Assembly: GCA_004552445.1 (NCBI GenBank)
Contig: SFOJ01000008.1
Location: forward strand, 1-44,504
DNA from: Mollicutes bacterium
GTDB lineage: Bacteria; Bacillota_I; Bacilli_A; RF39; UBA660
Reading direction: 5' to 3'
DNA: 44,504 nucleotides
Of the stretch, positions 26,901 to 35,500 are shown piece by piece. Every line of letters begins with the position of its first letter. Within the stretch, counting starts at the first letter, position 1. Both the position numbers and the translations under genes were made by a program. Below the pieces are notes generated by a model. It made no database searches, was not told where the DNA came from, and worked only from the letters and a program-made list of their open reading frames with translations.

Positions 26901-27112
26901 AGAAAGATAATATTAATTATCATGGAATTATAGATTTAATGTTAGAATATGATGAACATATAGATATAATTGATTTTAAACTAAAAAGTATAACTGATGA
27001 TAATTATAAGAGCCAACTATATGGATATAAAAACTATATAGAGAATATAACTAATAAAAAAGTTAATACCTATTTGTATTCCATTCTAAATGAAAAGATT
27101 GAAAGCATATAA
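23996..27112 (+). CDS. addA: AddA helicase-nuclease
   Basis: 1038 residues, slightly shorter than the usual ~1200. UvrD/Rep-type (SF1A) helicase with a C-terminal nuclease, partner of AddB in recombinational repair. Seen: Walker A SAGAGSGKTAV (~residues 23-33), LTFTRAAADEMKDRI, motif II IMIDEYQDTND (~355), GDIKQSIYRFRGSNP, TIHKSKGLEYPV (~717), YVALTRAREKMVIV, and the nuclease core GIIDLMLEY...IIDFKLK with QLYGYKNYI. ATG at 23996 overlaps the addB stop; ribosome site GAGGAGG lies inside addB's end. The stop lies inside a terminator hairpin. Confidence 0.95.
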   Translation: MPKWTKEQEEAIIKSGSNIIVSAGAGSGKTAVLSERVINKIQNGIHVNELLILTFTRAAADEMKDRIRKKIGKIPEFKDELTLLSSAYITTFDSFALSVVKKYHYLLNISSSIAITDESIVKLEQKKILDNIFEKFYKEKNEKFINLIKKYCIKNDKSLKSNILSLCNKISDYIDRDEFIDNVINNFYEEENVNNLLTKYKEFINDKKKAIMLELDNMNMYFDYDYCMSLQNSCLGILNANIDELHLYESIKLPSAPRGSEEEAKEAKANLKKLIDDLISYGNYGTLEDIKNDILSSKETVITILEIVKSYLNEVEKYKKENNIYTFSDISRLSIKILKENESVRNELKYSFKEIMIDEYQDTNDVQDIFISMIANNNVYMVGDIKQSIYRFRGSNPNIFKEKYSNYSKNIGGYKIDLIKNFRSRYEVLDNINKVFDLIMDSSLGSAEYRETHEMVYGNTAYDSEKINDFNYDFEVLEYMNNKKETGFDNSEVEIFMIAKDIKDKMKNKLKVFDKETSKLRDATYNDFVIILDRSKYFDSFKKIFEYLDIPLTILKDGKLNASTDIYLIKNIVDLIIHINDNNLNEDFKYDFVSIARSFLYEYTDENIFDIINSKNYKETTIYKDFSSIKNINIKTSNEIFNDILDITDFYNKLYKIGDYENTNVRLETISKLSSSLSNLGLSIIDFRDYLNDIIENNEDIKYTTFSSNSDSVKILTIHKSKGLEYPVCYYADLDHEFNTSELKDKFICDKNYGLIVPSNMEDITTSVIKELYKKDFIKEEISEKIRLFYVALTRAREKMVIVLPEKETKKLEKNENGVIEEIRRLSFSKLSDFMYGVKDYLDKYFKTIDITKLGLTKDYQYNKTINIKDNTNIKDDIKVEEINIKNDITEEKHFSKEKNMLSTKDEIKMMKYGTRIHEYLELIDYKNPNLSLIKDTFIKDKIEKFLNNDLLKNIKDSNIYHEYEFYYEKDNINYHGIIDLMLEYDEHIDIIDFKLKSITDDNYKSQLYGYKNYIENITNKKVNTYLYSILNEKIESI

Positions 27113-27133
27113 ATTTCAATCTTAATTTTTTAA
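27096..27133. terminator. Terminator overlapping the addA stop
   Basis: 9-bp stem AGATTGAAA (27096-27104) with TTTCAATCT (27114-27122), then TAATTTTTT. It can also act, more weakly, for the convergent lipoprotein gene. Confidence 0.72.
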
Positions 27134-27772
27134 TGTTAGTTTTGAATCTTTATTTAAAGAATTTTCATGTATAAATGTTGATAAATCTATATATTCCTCA
27201 TATAGTGAGTATCCTTGCATAGTCTTAGTTAAATTAGCAAACATAAAATTCCAATAATTTTCAGGTACACATGAAGGTACTTGAGATAATACATATAAAT
27301 TATTTAATTCTCTTACTATATCAGGTATATCAACTTTTTTATTTAAATAATATAAATAATATGATTCAATTAAATGTTCATTAAAGAATTGATAGGCTTC
27401 ATCATCGCTTTTAAAAAATTCGAAGTCCTTATTTTCACAGTTTATTATAGCCATAAGATCATTACAAAAAGCTACTTGATTATCATAATTTTCATTTTCA
27501 CAATGTTCTAATTTAGTATCTTGAATAACTACACATGGTCCTTCAATTTGTGAATCTATTTCTACATCTTTTTGATCATCCACTTCAGCAATATCAAATA
27601 GTTCTTCAACAGTTGTATCAATAGGATTATCAAGGAGAGTATCACTATAAGATACACTAGGTGAAACGTTAGAATGAACTTCCTCCTTCTTAGAATTTTT
27701 ACTACAGCCTGTAAACAAAATAGCTACAATAAGAGTTAAGATACTTATACTCTTAGCAGTGTTTTTTTTCAT
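27122..27772 (-). CDS. Lipoprotein of unknown function
   Basis: 216 residues. Signal peptide with lipobox LFTGC (Cys23), followed by a Ser/Lys/Glu linker and a helical C-terminal domain with no family I recognise. Two Cys (GPCVVIQ and KLEHCEN contexts) and another pair later (FCND, INCEN) could form extracytoplasmic disulfides. ATG at 27772 follows GGAGG. It is convergent with addA, ending 9 bp from it. Expected location is the outer face of the membrane. Confidence 0.75.
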   Translation of the reverse strand: MKKNTAKSISILTLIVAILFTGCSKNSKKEEVHSNVSPSVSYSDTLLDNPIDTTVEELFDIAEVDDQKDVEIDSQIEGPCVVIQDTKLEHCENENYDNQVAFCNDLMAIINCENKDFEFFKSDDEAYQFFNEHLIESYYLYYLNKKVDIPDIVRELNNLYVLSQVPSCVPENYWNFMFANLTKTMQGYSLYEEYIDLSTFIHENSLNKDSKLTLKN

Positions 27773-27867
27773 ATTTCCTCCAAATTGAGATTATATTATC
27801 ATTAATAATTTAATAAGTCAATCTAGATAATAATAAACAATTTTGATAAAATAAAATTGGTGGTAGT

Positions 27868-28755
27868 ATGAAATATATATTTGTTATAAATAGCTTTACT
27901 TTAAAAGATGAAATAAATGAAGTAATACATAGAATAAAAGATTTTTGTGTTAAAAATAATATGGAATTTGAAGTAGAAATAAATAATGAAGATAACTCTA
28001 CTGAAGACATAGTAAAAAAATATAAAAAGTGTGGTTATACTATAGTAGCAGTAGGTGGAGATGGTATGATAAATAGAGTTTTAAATGCTTTAGTAGGCAC
28101 TAATAATACTTTAGGATTTATACCATGTGGAACAGGAAATGATTTTTATAGAAGTGTTTCAAAAGAAATGAAAAATGAAATAGAAGAATGTGATGTAATC
28201 AAAATAAATGATAGATACTTTATAAACGTTGCATGTTTTGGAATAGATGCAGATGTAGCAAATAATAAAGGATTAATTAAATCAAAAATAATACCAAAAA
28301 GTCAAAGATATAATGTTAGTGTTATAAATTCATTTTTAAAATATGAACCTAGACATTTCATATTAAAAATTAATAATGAAGAAATAGAAGGAGATTTCGC
28401 AACAGTAGCTGTATGTAATGGAGGATATTATGGAAGTGGATACAATATATCACCAAAGTTTAAATTAAATAATGGTTTAATAGATGTTTATGCAGTTGAA
28501 GATGATAATAAATTTAATATAATGAAAATGATATTATCAATGAAAAAAGGTAAACATGAAAAATATAAGAAAGTTCATAAATTTCAAACAAATAAGTTAA
28601 CGATAATATCTAATAAAGAAATAAATAGTAATATAGATGGAGAAGAACTAGAATCAAAAAAGTTTAATATAGAAGTTAAAGGAAAAATAAAAATATATAT
28701 AAATAAAGAATTAATTAATTTTGTGAAGGGTAGAAATAATGGAAAAAGTATATAA
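27868..28755 (+). CDS. Diacylglycerol kinase-family lipid kinase
   Basis: 295 residues, the usual length for the DagK/YegS/BmrU group. Seen: the nucleotide-binding loop VAVGGDGMINRVLNAL (~residues 59-74), GFIPCGTGNDFYRS (~86-99), and the later GGYYGSGYNISP and INSNIDGEEL motifs. These soluble enzymes phosphorylate diacylglycerol or related lipids at the membrane, recycling lipid released during envelope synthesis. The true substrate is not visible. ATG 27868 follows GGTGG. The last 17 bp overlap the MazG-like gene in another frame, so the two are co-transcribed. Confidence 0.92.
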   Translation: MKYIFVINSFTLKDEINEVIHRIKDFCVKNNMEFEVEINNEDNSTEDIVKKYKKCGYTIVAVGGDGMINRVLNALVGTNNTLGFIPCGTGNDFYRSVSKEMKNEIEECDVIKINDRYFINVACFGIDADVANNKGLIKSKIIPKSQRYNVSVINSFLKYEPRHFILKINNEEIEGDFATVAVCNGGYYGSGYNISPKFKLNNGLIDVYAVEDDNKFNIMKMILSMKKGKHEKYKKVHKFQTNKLTIISNKEINSNIDGEELESKKFNIEVKGKIKIYINKELINFVKGRNNGKSI

Positions 28756-29065
28756 TAAATTAGTAAGAGATAATATACCTGAAATAATAAAAGAAAATAA
28801 TGATGGAGAAGCAATAACTAGAATATTAAGTGATGAAGAGTATAAAAAAGCATTAGAAGATAAACTTTATGAAGAATATCAAGAAGTATTAGAATCAAGC
28901 GGAGAAGATAGAATAGAAGAACTAGCAGATATGTTAGAAATAATGATATCATTAGCTAGACTAGAAAAATCAAACTTAGAAGCAATTATAGAAATAGCCA
29001 AAAAGAAGAAAGTAAAACGTGGTGGTTTTGAAAAAAAATTATATTTAGAAAAAGTAGTAAAATAA
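28739..29065 (+). CDS. MazG-like nucleotide pyrophosphohydrolase
   Basis: 108 residues. It matches the small phosphoribosyl-ATP pyrophosphohydrolase-like group: YNKLVRDNIPEII at the N-terminus, then EEYQEVLES and EELADMLEIMISLARL, which supply the E-x2-E and E-x2-D metal-binding pattern of the all-alpha NTP pyrophosphatases. KRGGFEKKLYL is the characteristic end. Likely a house-cleaning NTP hydrolase; substrate not known. It starts within the lipid kinase gene (17-bp overlap; ribosome site GAAGGG), and ends before a clear terminator. Confidence 0.88.
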   Translation: MEKVYNKLVRDNIPEIIKENNDGEAITRILSDEEYKKALEDKLYEEYQEVLESSGEDRIEELADMLEIMISLARLEKSNLEAIIEIAKKKKVKRGGFEKKLYLEKVVK

Positions 29066-29074
29066 GACTAAAAT

Positions 29075-29098
29075 AAAGCACTAAATGTGCTTTTTATT
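29075..29098 (+). terminator. Terminator after the MazG-like gene
   Basis: 7-bp stem AAAGCAC (29075-29081) with GTGCTTT (29087-29093), 5-nt loop, T-run. Confidence 0.78.
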
Positions 29099-29105
29099 AT
29101 ACTTG

Positions 29106-29114
29106 TGATATAAT
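29106..29114 (+). promoter_or_regulatory. Extended -10 promoter, leaderless candidate
   Basis: TGaTATAAT, hexamer 29109-29114, ending exactly 6 nt before the ATG at 29121 of the P-type ATPase gene. No ribosome site is present. Confidence 0.6.
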
Positions 29115-29120
29115 AAATGT

Positions 29121-31370
29121 ATGAAAAGATTTAATAAAGATATAAAAATTGGTTTAACTAAAAATGAAGTAAAATATCAAATAGATAATGGTAATGTTAA
29201 TAAAGATACAACAATTCCTACTAAAAGCGTAAGTACCATTATATTAAGTAATATTTTTACTCTTTTTAATATGCTAAATTTATCTTTAGGCATTATTGTA
29301 TTTTTGACAGGAAGTTATAAAAATTTATTATTTTTAGGAACTGTTATAACTAACACTATTATTAGCATAGTTCAAGAGTTAAGAGCAAAAAAAGAAGTAG
29401 ATACATTATCATTAATGTGTGAACCTAAAGTAACAGTAGTAAGAGACTCTAAAGAATCAGAAATAGGAATAAATAATATAGTACTTGACGATATTATTAA
29501 ATATAAATTAGGAAATCAAATAGTAGTTGATTCAATTATATTAGATGGATTAGTTGAAGTTAATGAATCATTTATAACAGGTGAATCAGATCCAATAACA
29601 AAGAAAAAAGGAGATACTATACTATCAGGAAGTTTTGTAATTTCTGGTAATTGTTATGCAAAAGTAGAACATATTAAAGAAGATAACTATAGCTCAAAAA
29701 TATCAAAAGAAGCAAAATATATAAAGAAAGTTAATTCAGTACTTTTAGATTCTCTTAATACAATAATTAAAATATTATCCTGGGTAATTATTCCACTTGG
29801 AGTATTATTATTTATTAATCAATATTTTACACTTAAAAGTTCATTAGATATGGCAATAATTAATACTGTAGCAGCACTAATAGCGATGATACCAGAAGGG
29901 CTAGTTCTTCTAACTAGTACGGTATTAGCTGTTAGTGTAATTAGACTATCTAAACAAAAAGTGCTTGTAAAACAATTATATTGTATAGAAACACTAGCAA
30001 GAGTAGATACTATTTGTTTTGATAAAACAGGTACATTGACAAAAGGTGAGATGGAAGTTAAAGAAGTAATTACCATAAATAAAGATTATGATATAAAAGA
30101 AATAATGAATAATATATGTGGTAACCTCGAAGATGATAATGCAACAATGATAGCATTAAAAAAATATTTTAAAAGTAATAATTATAAAAAAGTAGATGAA
30201 ATAATACCATTCTCATCAGATAAGAAATATTCAGGAATCAAACTTAATAACAAAACTTATATATTAGGAGCACCAGAATTTGTTACAAAAGAAAAAGTAA
30301 ACCTAGAAAAATATGATGATTATCGAGTTCTTATGCTAGTTGAAAAAGCTGATAATGATAAAATAATAGGTTTGATATTATTAGAAGATAAATTAAGAGA
30401 TGAAGCATCTAAAACTATACAATATTTTACTAAAGAAGGAGTAAATATAAAAATAATATCAGGTGATAACCCAAGAACTATCAGAAGAATAGTAAAAAGA
30501 TTAGGATTGGATTTTGATAAATATGTTGACGCTAGTAAACTAACAGATGAAGAATTAAGAAAATGTGTTCTGGATACTACAATATTTGGAAGAGTAACAC
30601 CATTTCAAAAAAGAATTATTATCAAAGAATTAAAGAGATTAGGACATACTGTCTCAATGGTAGGAGATGGAGTAAACGATGTGTTAGCTCTTAAAGAATC
30701 AGATTGTAGTATAGCTCTCGCTTGTGGTAGTTCTGCTGCGTATAATGTATCAGATTTAGTATTATTAAATTCGGACTTTACTTCTATTCCAAGTATAGTA
30801 GAAGAGGGAAGAAAAACAATAAATAACATAGAAAAATCTGCAAGCTTATTTATTGTTAAAACAGGATATGCAATAATGCTTACTTTAATATTTATGATAA
30901 TACCATATAATTACCCATTTATACCAGTACAATTAACATTAACAAATGTTCTTACAATAGGAATTCCATCATTTATATTAGCATTAGAACCAAATAAAAA
31001 GAAAGTAACAGGTAATTTCCTAACAAATGTATTTAAAAAAGCAATACCAACATCATTTGTTATAGTCATATGCATATTAATAATAACATTCTTGCAATTC
31101 AGTTTTATTGAAAAATCTACGCTATCACTTATAACAGTCGCATTAGTAGGATTTATTCATATTTATAGGGTATGTTATCCACCAAAAAAATATCATTTAT
31201 TTATGATAAGTATATTATTAACATTATTTATAATTGGAATAACATTATTTAAAAAACTATTTTCAGTTACAACAATAAATATATTAATGTTATTAACTAT
31301 AGTTTTATTAATAGGAGTTGCTATTATTATATTAAAAGCTATAGATATATATAAAACTAAAATAAGGTAA
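29121..31370 (+). CDS. P-type cation ATPase, CtpE-like
   Basis: 749 residues with about 10 membrane helices, four of them before the large cytosolic loop. Seen: TGESDPITKKKGD in the actuator domain (~152), IPEGLVLLTS in membrane helix 4 (Pro258), the phosphorylated DKTGTLT (Asp301), KLRDEA, ISGDNPRTI, and the hinge VGDGVNDVLALKESD (~514). The PEGLVLL form is typical of CtpE-type ATPases, which have been linked to calcium uptake; this assignment to calcium is inference. There is no N-terminal heavy-metal-binding domain, which argues against copper or zinc export. The gene has a leaderless-type promoter and ends just before the rdgB promoter. Confidence 0.9.
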   Translation: MKRFNKDIKIGLTKNEVKYQIDNGNVNKDTTIPTKSVSTIILSNIFTLFNMLNLSLGIIVFLTGSYKNLLFLGTVITNTIISIVQELRAKKEVDTLSLMCEPKVTVVRDSKESEIGINNIVLDDIIKYKLGNQIVVDSIILDGLVEVNESFITGESDPITKKKGDTILSGSFVISGNCYAKVEHIKEDNYSSKISKEAKYIKKVNSVLLDSLNTIIKILSWVIIPLGVLLFINQYFTLKSSLDMAIINTVAALIAMIPEGLVLLTSTVLAVSVIRLSKQKVLVKQLYCIETLARVDTICFDKTGTLTKGEMEVKEVITINKDYDIKEIMNNICGNLEDDNATMIALKKYFKSNNYKKVDEIIPFSSDKKYSGIKLNNKTYILGAPEFVTKEKVNLEKYDDYRVLMLVEKADNDKIIGLILLEDKLRDEASKTIQYFTKEGVNIKIISGDNPRTIRRIVKRLGLDFDKYVDASKLTDEELRKCVLDTTIFGRVTPFQKRIIIKELKRLGHTVSMVGDGVNDVLALKESDCSIALACGSSAAYNVSDLVLLNSDFTSIPSIVEEGRKTINNIEKSASLFIVKTGYAIMLTLIFMIIPYNYPFIPVQLTLTNVLTIGIPSFILALEPNKKKVTGNFLTNVFKKAIPTSFVIVICILIITFLQFSFIEKSTLSLITVALVGFIHIYRVCYPPKKYHLFMISILLTLFIIGITLFKKLFSVTTINILMLLTIVLLIGVAIIILKAIDIYKTKIR

Positions 31371-31372
31371 TA

Positions 31373-31381
31373 TGATATAAT
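31373..31381 (+). promoter_or_regulatory. Extended -10 promoter of rdgB
   Basis: TGaTATAAT, hexamer 31376-31381, immediately after the ATPase stop; the rdgB ATG is 26 bp on, after AGAGGTG. Confidence 0.6.
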
Positions 31382-31407
31382 TAGATAGACAAAATAGAGG
31401 TGATATT

Positions 31408-31986
31408 ATGGAAGTAGTAGTTGCTACAAATAATAAATTCAAATTAAATGAAATAAAAAGTATTTTTAATGAAGATAAAATTTATACTTTGAAAGAAAAA
31501 GGAATAAATATTGATATTGAAGAAGATTGTGACACATTCTTAAGAAATGCTAAAAAGAAAGCACATGAAGTATATAATCTAGTAAATATGCCAACTATAG
31601 CTGATGATTCAGGATTATGTATAAATGCTTTAAATGGATTTCCAGGAGTAATGACACATAGATTTTTAGGCGAAGAAACAACAGATAAAGAAAGAAATGA
31701 ATACTTAATAAATGAAGTAAGTAAATGTGAAGATAAAAGCGCTAAAGCAGTCTGTAATATTGTTTATTATAATGGAGAAGATACCATAGTTGGAGAAGGT
31801 GTTGTAGAAGGACAGATAACATCAGCAAGAAGAGGAGATAATGGATTTGGATTTGACGAGATATTTGAACTTCTAGATGGAAGAACTTTAGCAGAACTTA
31901 CACCTGAAGAAAAGAATATAAAAAGTGCTAGATTCCTAGCAGCAAAAGATTTAAAAGAAAAATTAGAACAAAAAGGAATTTATTAA
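31408..31986 (+). CDS. rdgB: XTP/dITP diphosphatase (RdgB/HAM1 family)
   Basis: 192 residues, complete. The enzyme removes non-canonical purine triphosphates (XTP, dITP/ITP) by hydrolysis to the monophosphate. Seen: the N-terminal VVATNNKFKLNEI, the ADDSGLCINALNGFPGV active-site segment, TDKERNEYL, and the GFGFDEIF motif. ATG at 31408 follows AGAGGTG. Its last ~18 codons, with the terminator behind it, are repeated near 37.4 kb, where the copy has a frame-breaking TAA, so this is the functional copy. Confidence 0.95.
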   Translation: MEVVVATNNKFKLNEIKSIFNEDKIYTLKEKGINIDIEEDCDTFLRNAKKKAHEVYNLVNMPTIADDSGLCINALNGFPGVMTHRFLGEETTDKERNEYLINEVSKCEDKSAKAVCNIVYYNGEDTIVGEGVVEGQITSARRGDNGFGFDEIFELLDGRTLAELTPEEKNIKSARFLAAKDLKEKLEQKGIY

Positions 31987-32069
31987 AACATATATTAGCA
32001 AAATATATGTTTTTTTATACAATAAAAAAGGTGATTATATGGCTATAAAAGGGATTGTTATAGATCCAG
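31932..32069 (+). repeat. Left copy of a 138-bp direct repeat
   Basis: Contains the end of rdgB, its terminator, and the ribosome site and first ten codons of an amidase gene. It matches 37439-37575 with about nine mismatches and one single-base gap by manual alignment. The gene order rdgB - terminator - amidase was probably the original one. Confidence 0.92.
31986..32016 (+). terminator. Terminator of rdgB (left repeat copy)
   Basis: 11-bp stem AAACATATATT (31986-31996) with AATATATGTTT (32002-32012), 5-nt loop, T-run. Confidence 0.82.
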
Positions 32070-32089
32070 TACAGCCAAGATACTTCTAA
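32039..32089 (+). pseudogene. N-terminal stub of an N-acetylmuramoyl-L-alanine amidase gene
   Basis: ATG at 32039 after AAGGTG reads MAIKGIVIDP, identical except one residue to the start of the amidase gene at 37545. It then diverges and stops after 16 codons, just before the catalytic HGG would appear. The ribosome site is preserved. Confidence 0.8.
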
Positions 32090-32518
32090 ACAAGGTGAAA
32101 ATATAAGAAAAACATTTAACTGAAATACAAGTTTTAAAAATTATTAAAAATAAATAATTAATAACAGAACAAAAAAGATTATGAGTTCAAATACTTATTA
32201 GAATATATTGGTAATGATATAAAAAAAGTAGTTATTTATTCAAATATAACCTATTTTTTTTAAAAAAGAAATAGACTTATGTAATTTTTTAACGATAATT
32301 AAAAAGATATATTTATATATTTAAAATAAAATTGTAATTATTAGATTAAAACAAATTATAGAAAAAATAGTTATATTTTTTAGATATAAAAGAGTACTGA
32401 ATCTAATTAACAGATTTAGTATAAAATTTTTAAATAAATTGATGTTAAGTATAAGAAAATAAAGTAGAAATATTGATTAAGAATATTAAAATGATATAAT
32501 ATATTATAAGGAGGATGT
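32090..32518 (+). other. Decayed, gene-free stretch
   Basis: No intact frame. Short protein-like pieces occur between stops, for example YEFKYLLEYIGNDIKKVV near 32190-32240, and a frame around 32330-32460 with IIEKIVIFFRYKR. They look like remnants of one or more genes, but I recognise no family. The last 50 bp hold the promoter of the CotH gene. Confidence 0.5.
32473..32500 (+). promoter_or_regulatory. Promoter of the CotH surface-protein gene
   Basis: TTGATT 32473-32478, 16-bp spacer, TATAAT 32495-32500 with the TG extension; then the strong ribosome site AAGGAGG before ATG 32519. Confidence 0.72.
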
Positions 32519-35500
32519 ATGAAACAAAGTAAAAGAACAGTTCATTTGTGGAAAATAAATATTATATTATTACCTTTGCTATTTGTGGGATTTTCATATG
32601 TCAATAATGTAGAAAATACACATGTAAGTACCACTATTGGTGATTATCTATCTGGTGTTAATAATATAATTAATGGAGGATTTGAAAATAATAGTATTAG
32701 TTCAAACTATGAATATATAAGCATAGATGGATGGAACAGTGTAACACACAATAATAAGATATTAGTTTCAAAAAATGGACAGATTCCTACTGAATATTTT
32801 GTAGAAATAAATTCTAATCTACCTAATTCATATTATAAAGATATTAAATTAGAAAAAAATAAAGATTATACTTTTGATTTATCACATAGATCACATATAA
32901 GAAGTAATACAACAGGCGAATTAACTTTTGATGAATTGGCAATTATCTTTGGACCAAAACAGACAATAGATCCTAGTCAAAATAGTAATAACAAAGATCA
33001 ATTTATGCAAATTACTTCTTGGTTGAAAGAAAATACTGATGAATTTGCTGGAAACAATATAAGTAATAAATATGTTATATATTCAAGTAGATTTGCAGAA
33101 GATGGCTCATTTGAAAAGGAAGGTTTTAGTTTTACTAAAACTAGTGAATATACTGAAAAATGGTTTATTTGGATTGCTAAATCATCAACTTATAATTTCT
33201 TCAATTACACTGTGAACTTTAATAGTGAAGAACTAGAAGAATGTATTGTTGCTTTATCTAGTGTATCTTCTGGATATGTGGGAAAAGATCAAACTTCATA
33301 TGGAAATATAGTAAAGAGTTTTAAAATATATAATGATGAGAATATTCTTTTAGATTTTGATTTACAAAAAATTTATGAAGAAAATCAAACACTTTTTTCA
33401 ACAATTACTACAAAAGGATATAATACATATGATGCCTTAAATGGTACTACACCTCCAATAACAGATAACTGGTGGAATGTAACTGAATCAACAAAGAAAA
33501 TTGAATTTGGTTATTTATCATCATCAAAAAATGCATATAACCTACAAGAAATAAGTAGAGTTTCAGGATTTGAAGGAAAACAGTTCATAGTAGCAGACAA
33601 TATATATCAAAATATCGACATAGGTGATAATAAATCATTAGAAGTATCATTTATTACAAAATCTTTAAACTTATTACCAAATAAACCAAATAGAATATAT
33701 ATTTTTAATACAACAAATGTACCATCTTTGAATTCAAAAACTAAAAAGACTCAATTAGACTTAATTAGCGAATACTTAAATAAAGATTATTTAGCAGAAA
33801 ATAATGAAACAAACATTATCTATACAGCAAGTTTTGATGATAATGGATTATTTACAGTACCTATTGAAGAAGCTTTTAGTGATACGTTAGATAGTAAGCA
33901 TACAGTAGAAATATACTATGTTGAATATCCGGCAAACACATCTGATACTTGGAGAAAAAGAAGCCATTTTATAGATTTAAAAAATACAGGAATAAAAAAT
34001 GAAATATCAGTATATTTTAATTCAAATACTTATGCTGGAGAATCTAATTTATTAGATAATATTGAAATAAGTTATACTACAGAAAAAGATTTATTAGATA
34101 GTGAATTTGAAGGAAAAGGAACTGAAGCAGAACCATATCTAATAAAAAATGAAGAAGATTTTATTAAATTTAGAACATATGCATATAATTCTAAATCAGA
34201 ATTCTTAGATATATATTTTAAGCAAACAGCTAATATAACTTTTACATCTAATCTAACATCAATTGAAATACCTTCATTTGCCGGTATATATGATGGAGCA
34301 GGACATATTCTTAATAACATTAATATTACATCATCAGATTCTCGAACAAAAGCAAGTATCTTTAGTGAACTAACTGGTACAATTAAAAATTTAGGAATTA
34401 TAAATGAAAAATTAACAGGATGGTCTACATCAGGAATAACTGATACAATTACTGAAAATGGAACTATAGAAAATTGCTTTGTTCAAGCAACACTAACAAG
34501 TACAAATTTAACAGATTCATATGCTGCTGGATTAGCTTCTGCTATTAATAAAAATGCAAGAATTATAAACAGTTATTATTATGGAACACAAAGTGCAGCA
34601 ACACCATTTGGAATAGGAGCATATCGTGCAAATAGTACACCAACATTTATAAATGTATTTTCAAATATGGATCCAAATATATCAAGTTATAATGCCACAG
34701 GAAGTAATCCAACAATTACAAATTCTTTAACAAAAACACTAGGAGAAATGAAAAGTAATGAATTTATAAACATATTAAACGAATATACTAATACAGATAA
34801 TAGTCTTGTAAGTTGGGAATTTGATACTGAAAATGGATTACCAATATTGGTACCCGATGTATTAAGCCCTGAATTAAAAAAACTTTATGTAAAAAATAAT
34901 AATGAAAGTAATGATCTAATTTGGATTAATAGTGACAATAAATATTATTTATATTTATCAAAAAATATTGATAGAAAAAATATGATTACAAATTACATCA
35001 CAAATAGTAATCAAATTGAAGTATATGCTTATGATGAAGCTAATAATTTATTGGGTAAAATAGAAAATGATATTCCAAATGATTATTTTGAAAAAGATAA
35101 GATAATTATTAAATTAAAATATAAAGGCAATATAAGTACTGAATATGAGGTTAATATAATGCAGTCTGATTTGCCATCAGTATATTTAAATTTAAGTCCA
35201 ACCGAATTTGAAACCGCAGATGATTTACTAAATAAAATAAATAATGATCCTAAACATGATACTGGTTTTTCGGGAGTAGCTTATATTAGAAACAGTAATG
35301 ATGAATTAACAACAGCATCATTTAAGAAAATGAAAGGTAGAGGAAATGCTACTTGGACATATTCTAAAAAACCATATCAAGTTAAATTTAATGAATCAAT
35401 ATCAATGTTAGGAATGAAAAAAAGCAAAACATGGCTATTCATAACAAATTATACAGATGGAAGCTTAACAAGAAGTGCTACATTTTATAAATTGGCTCAA

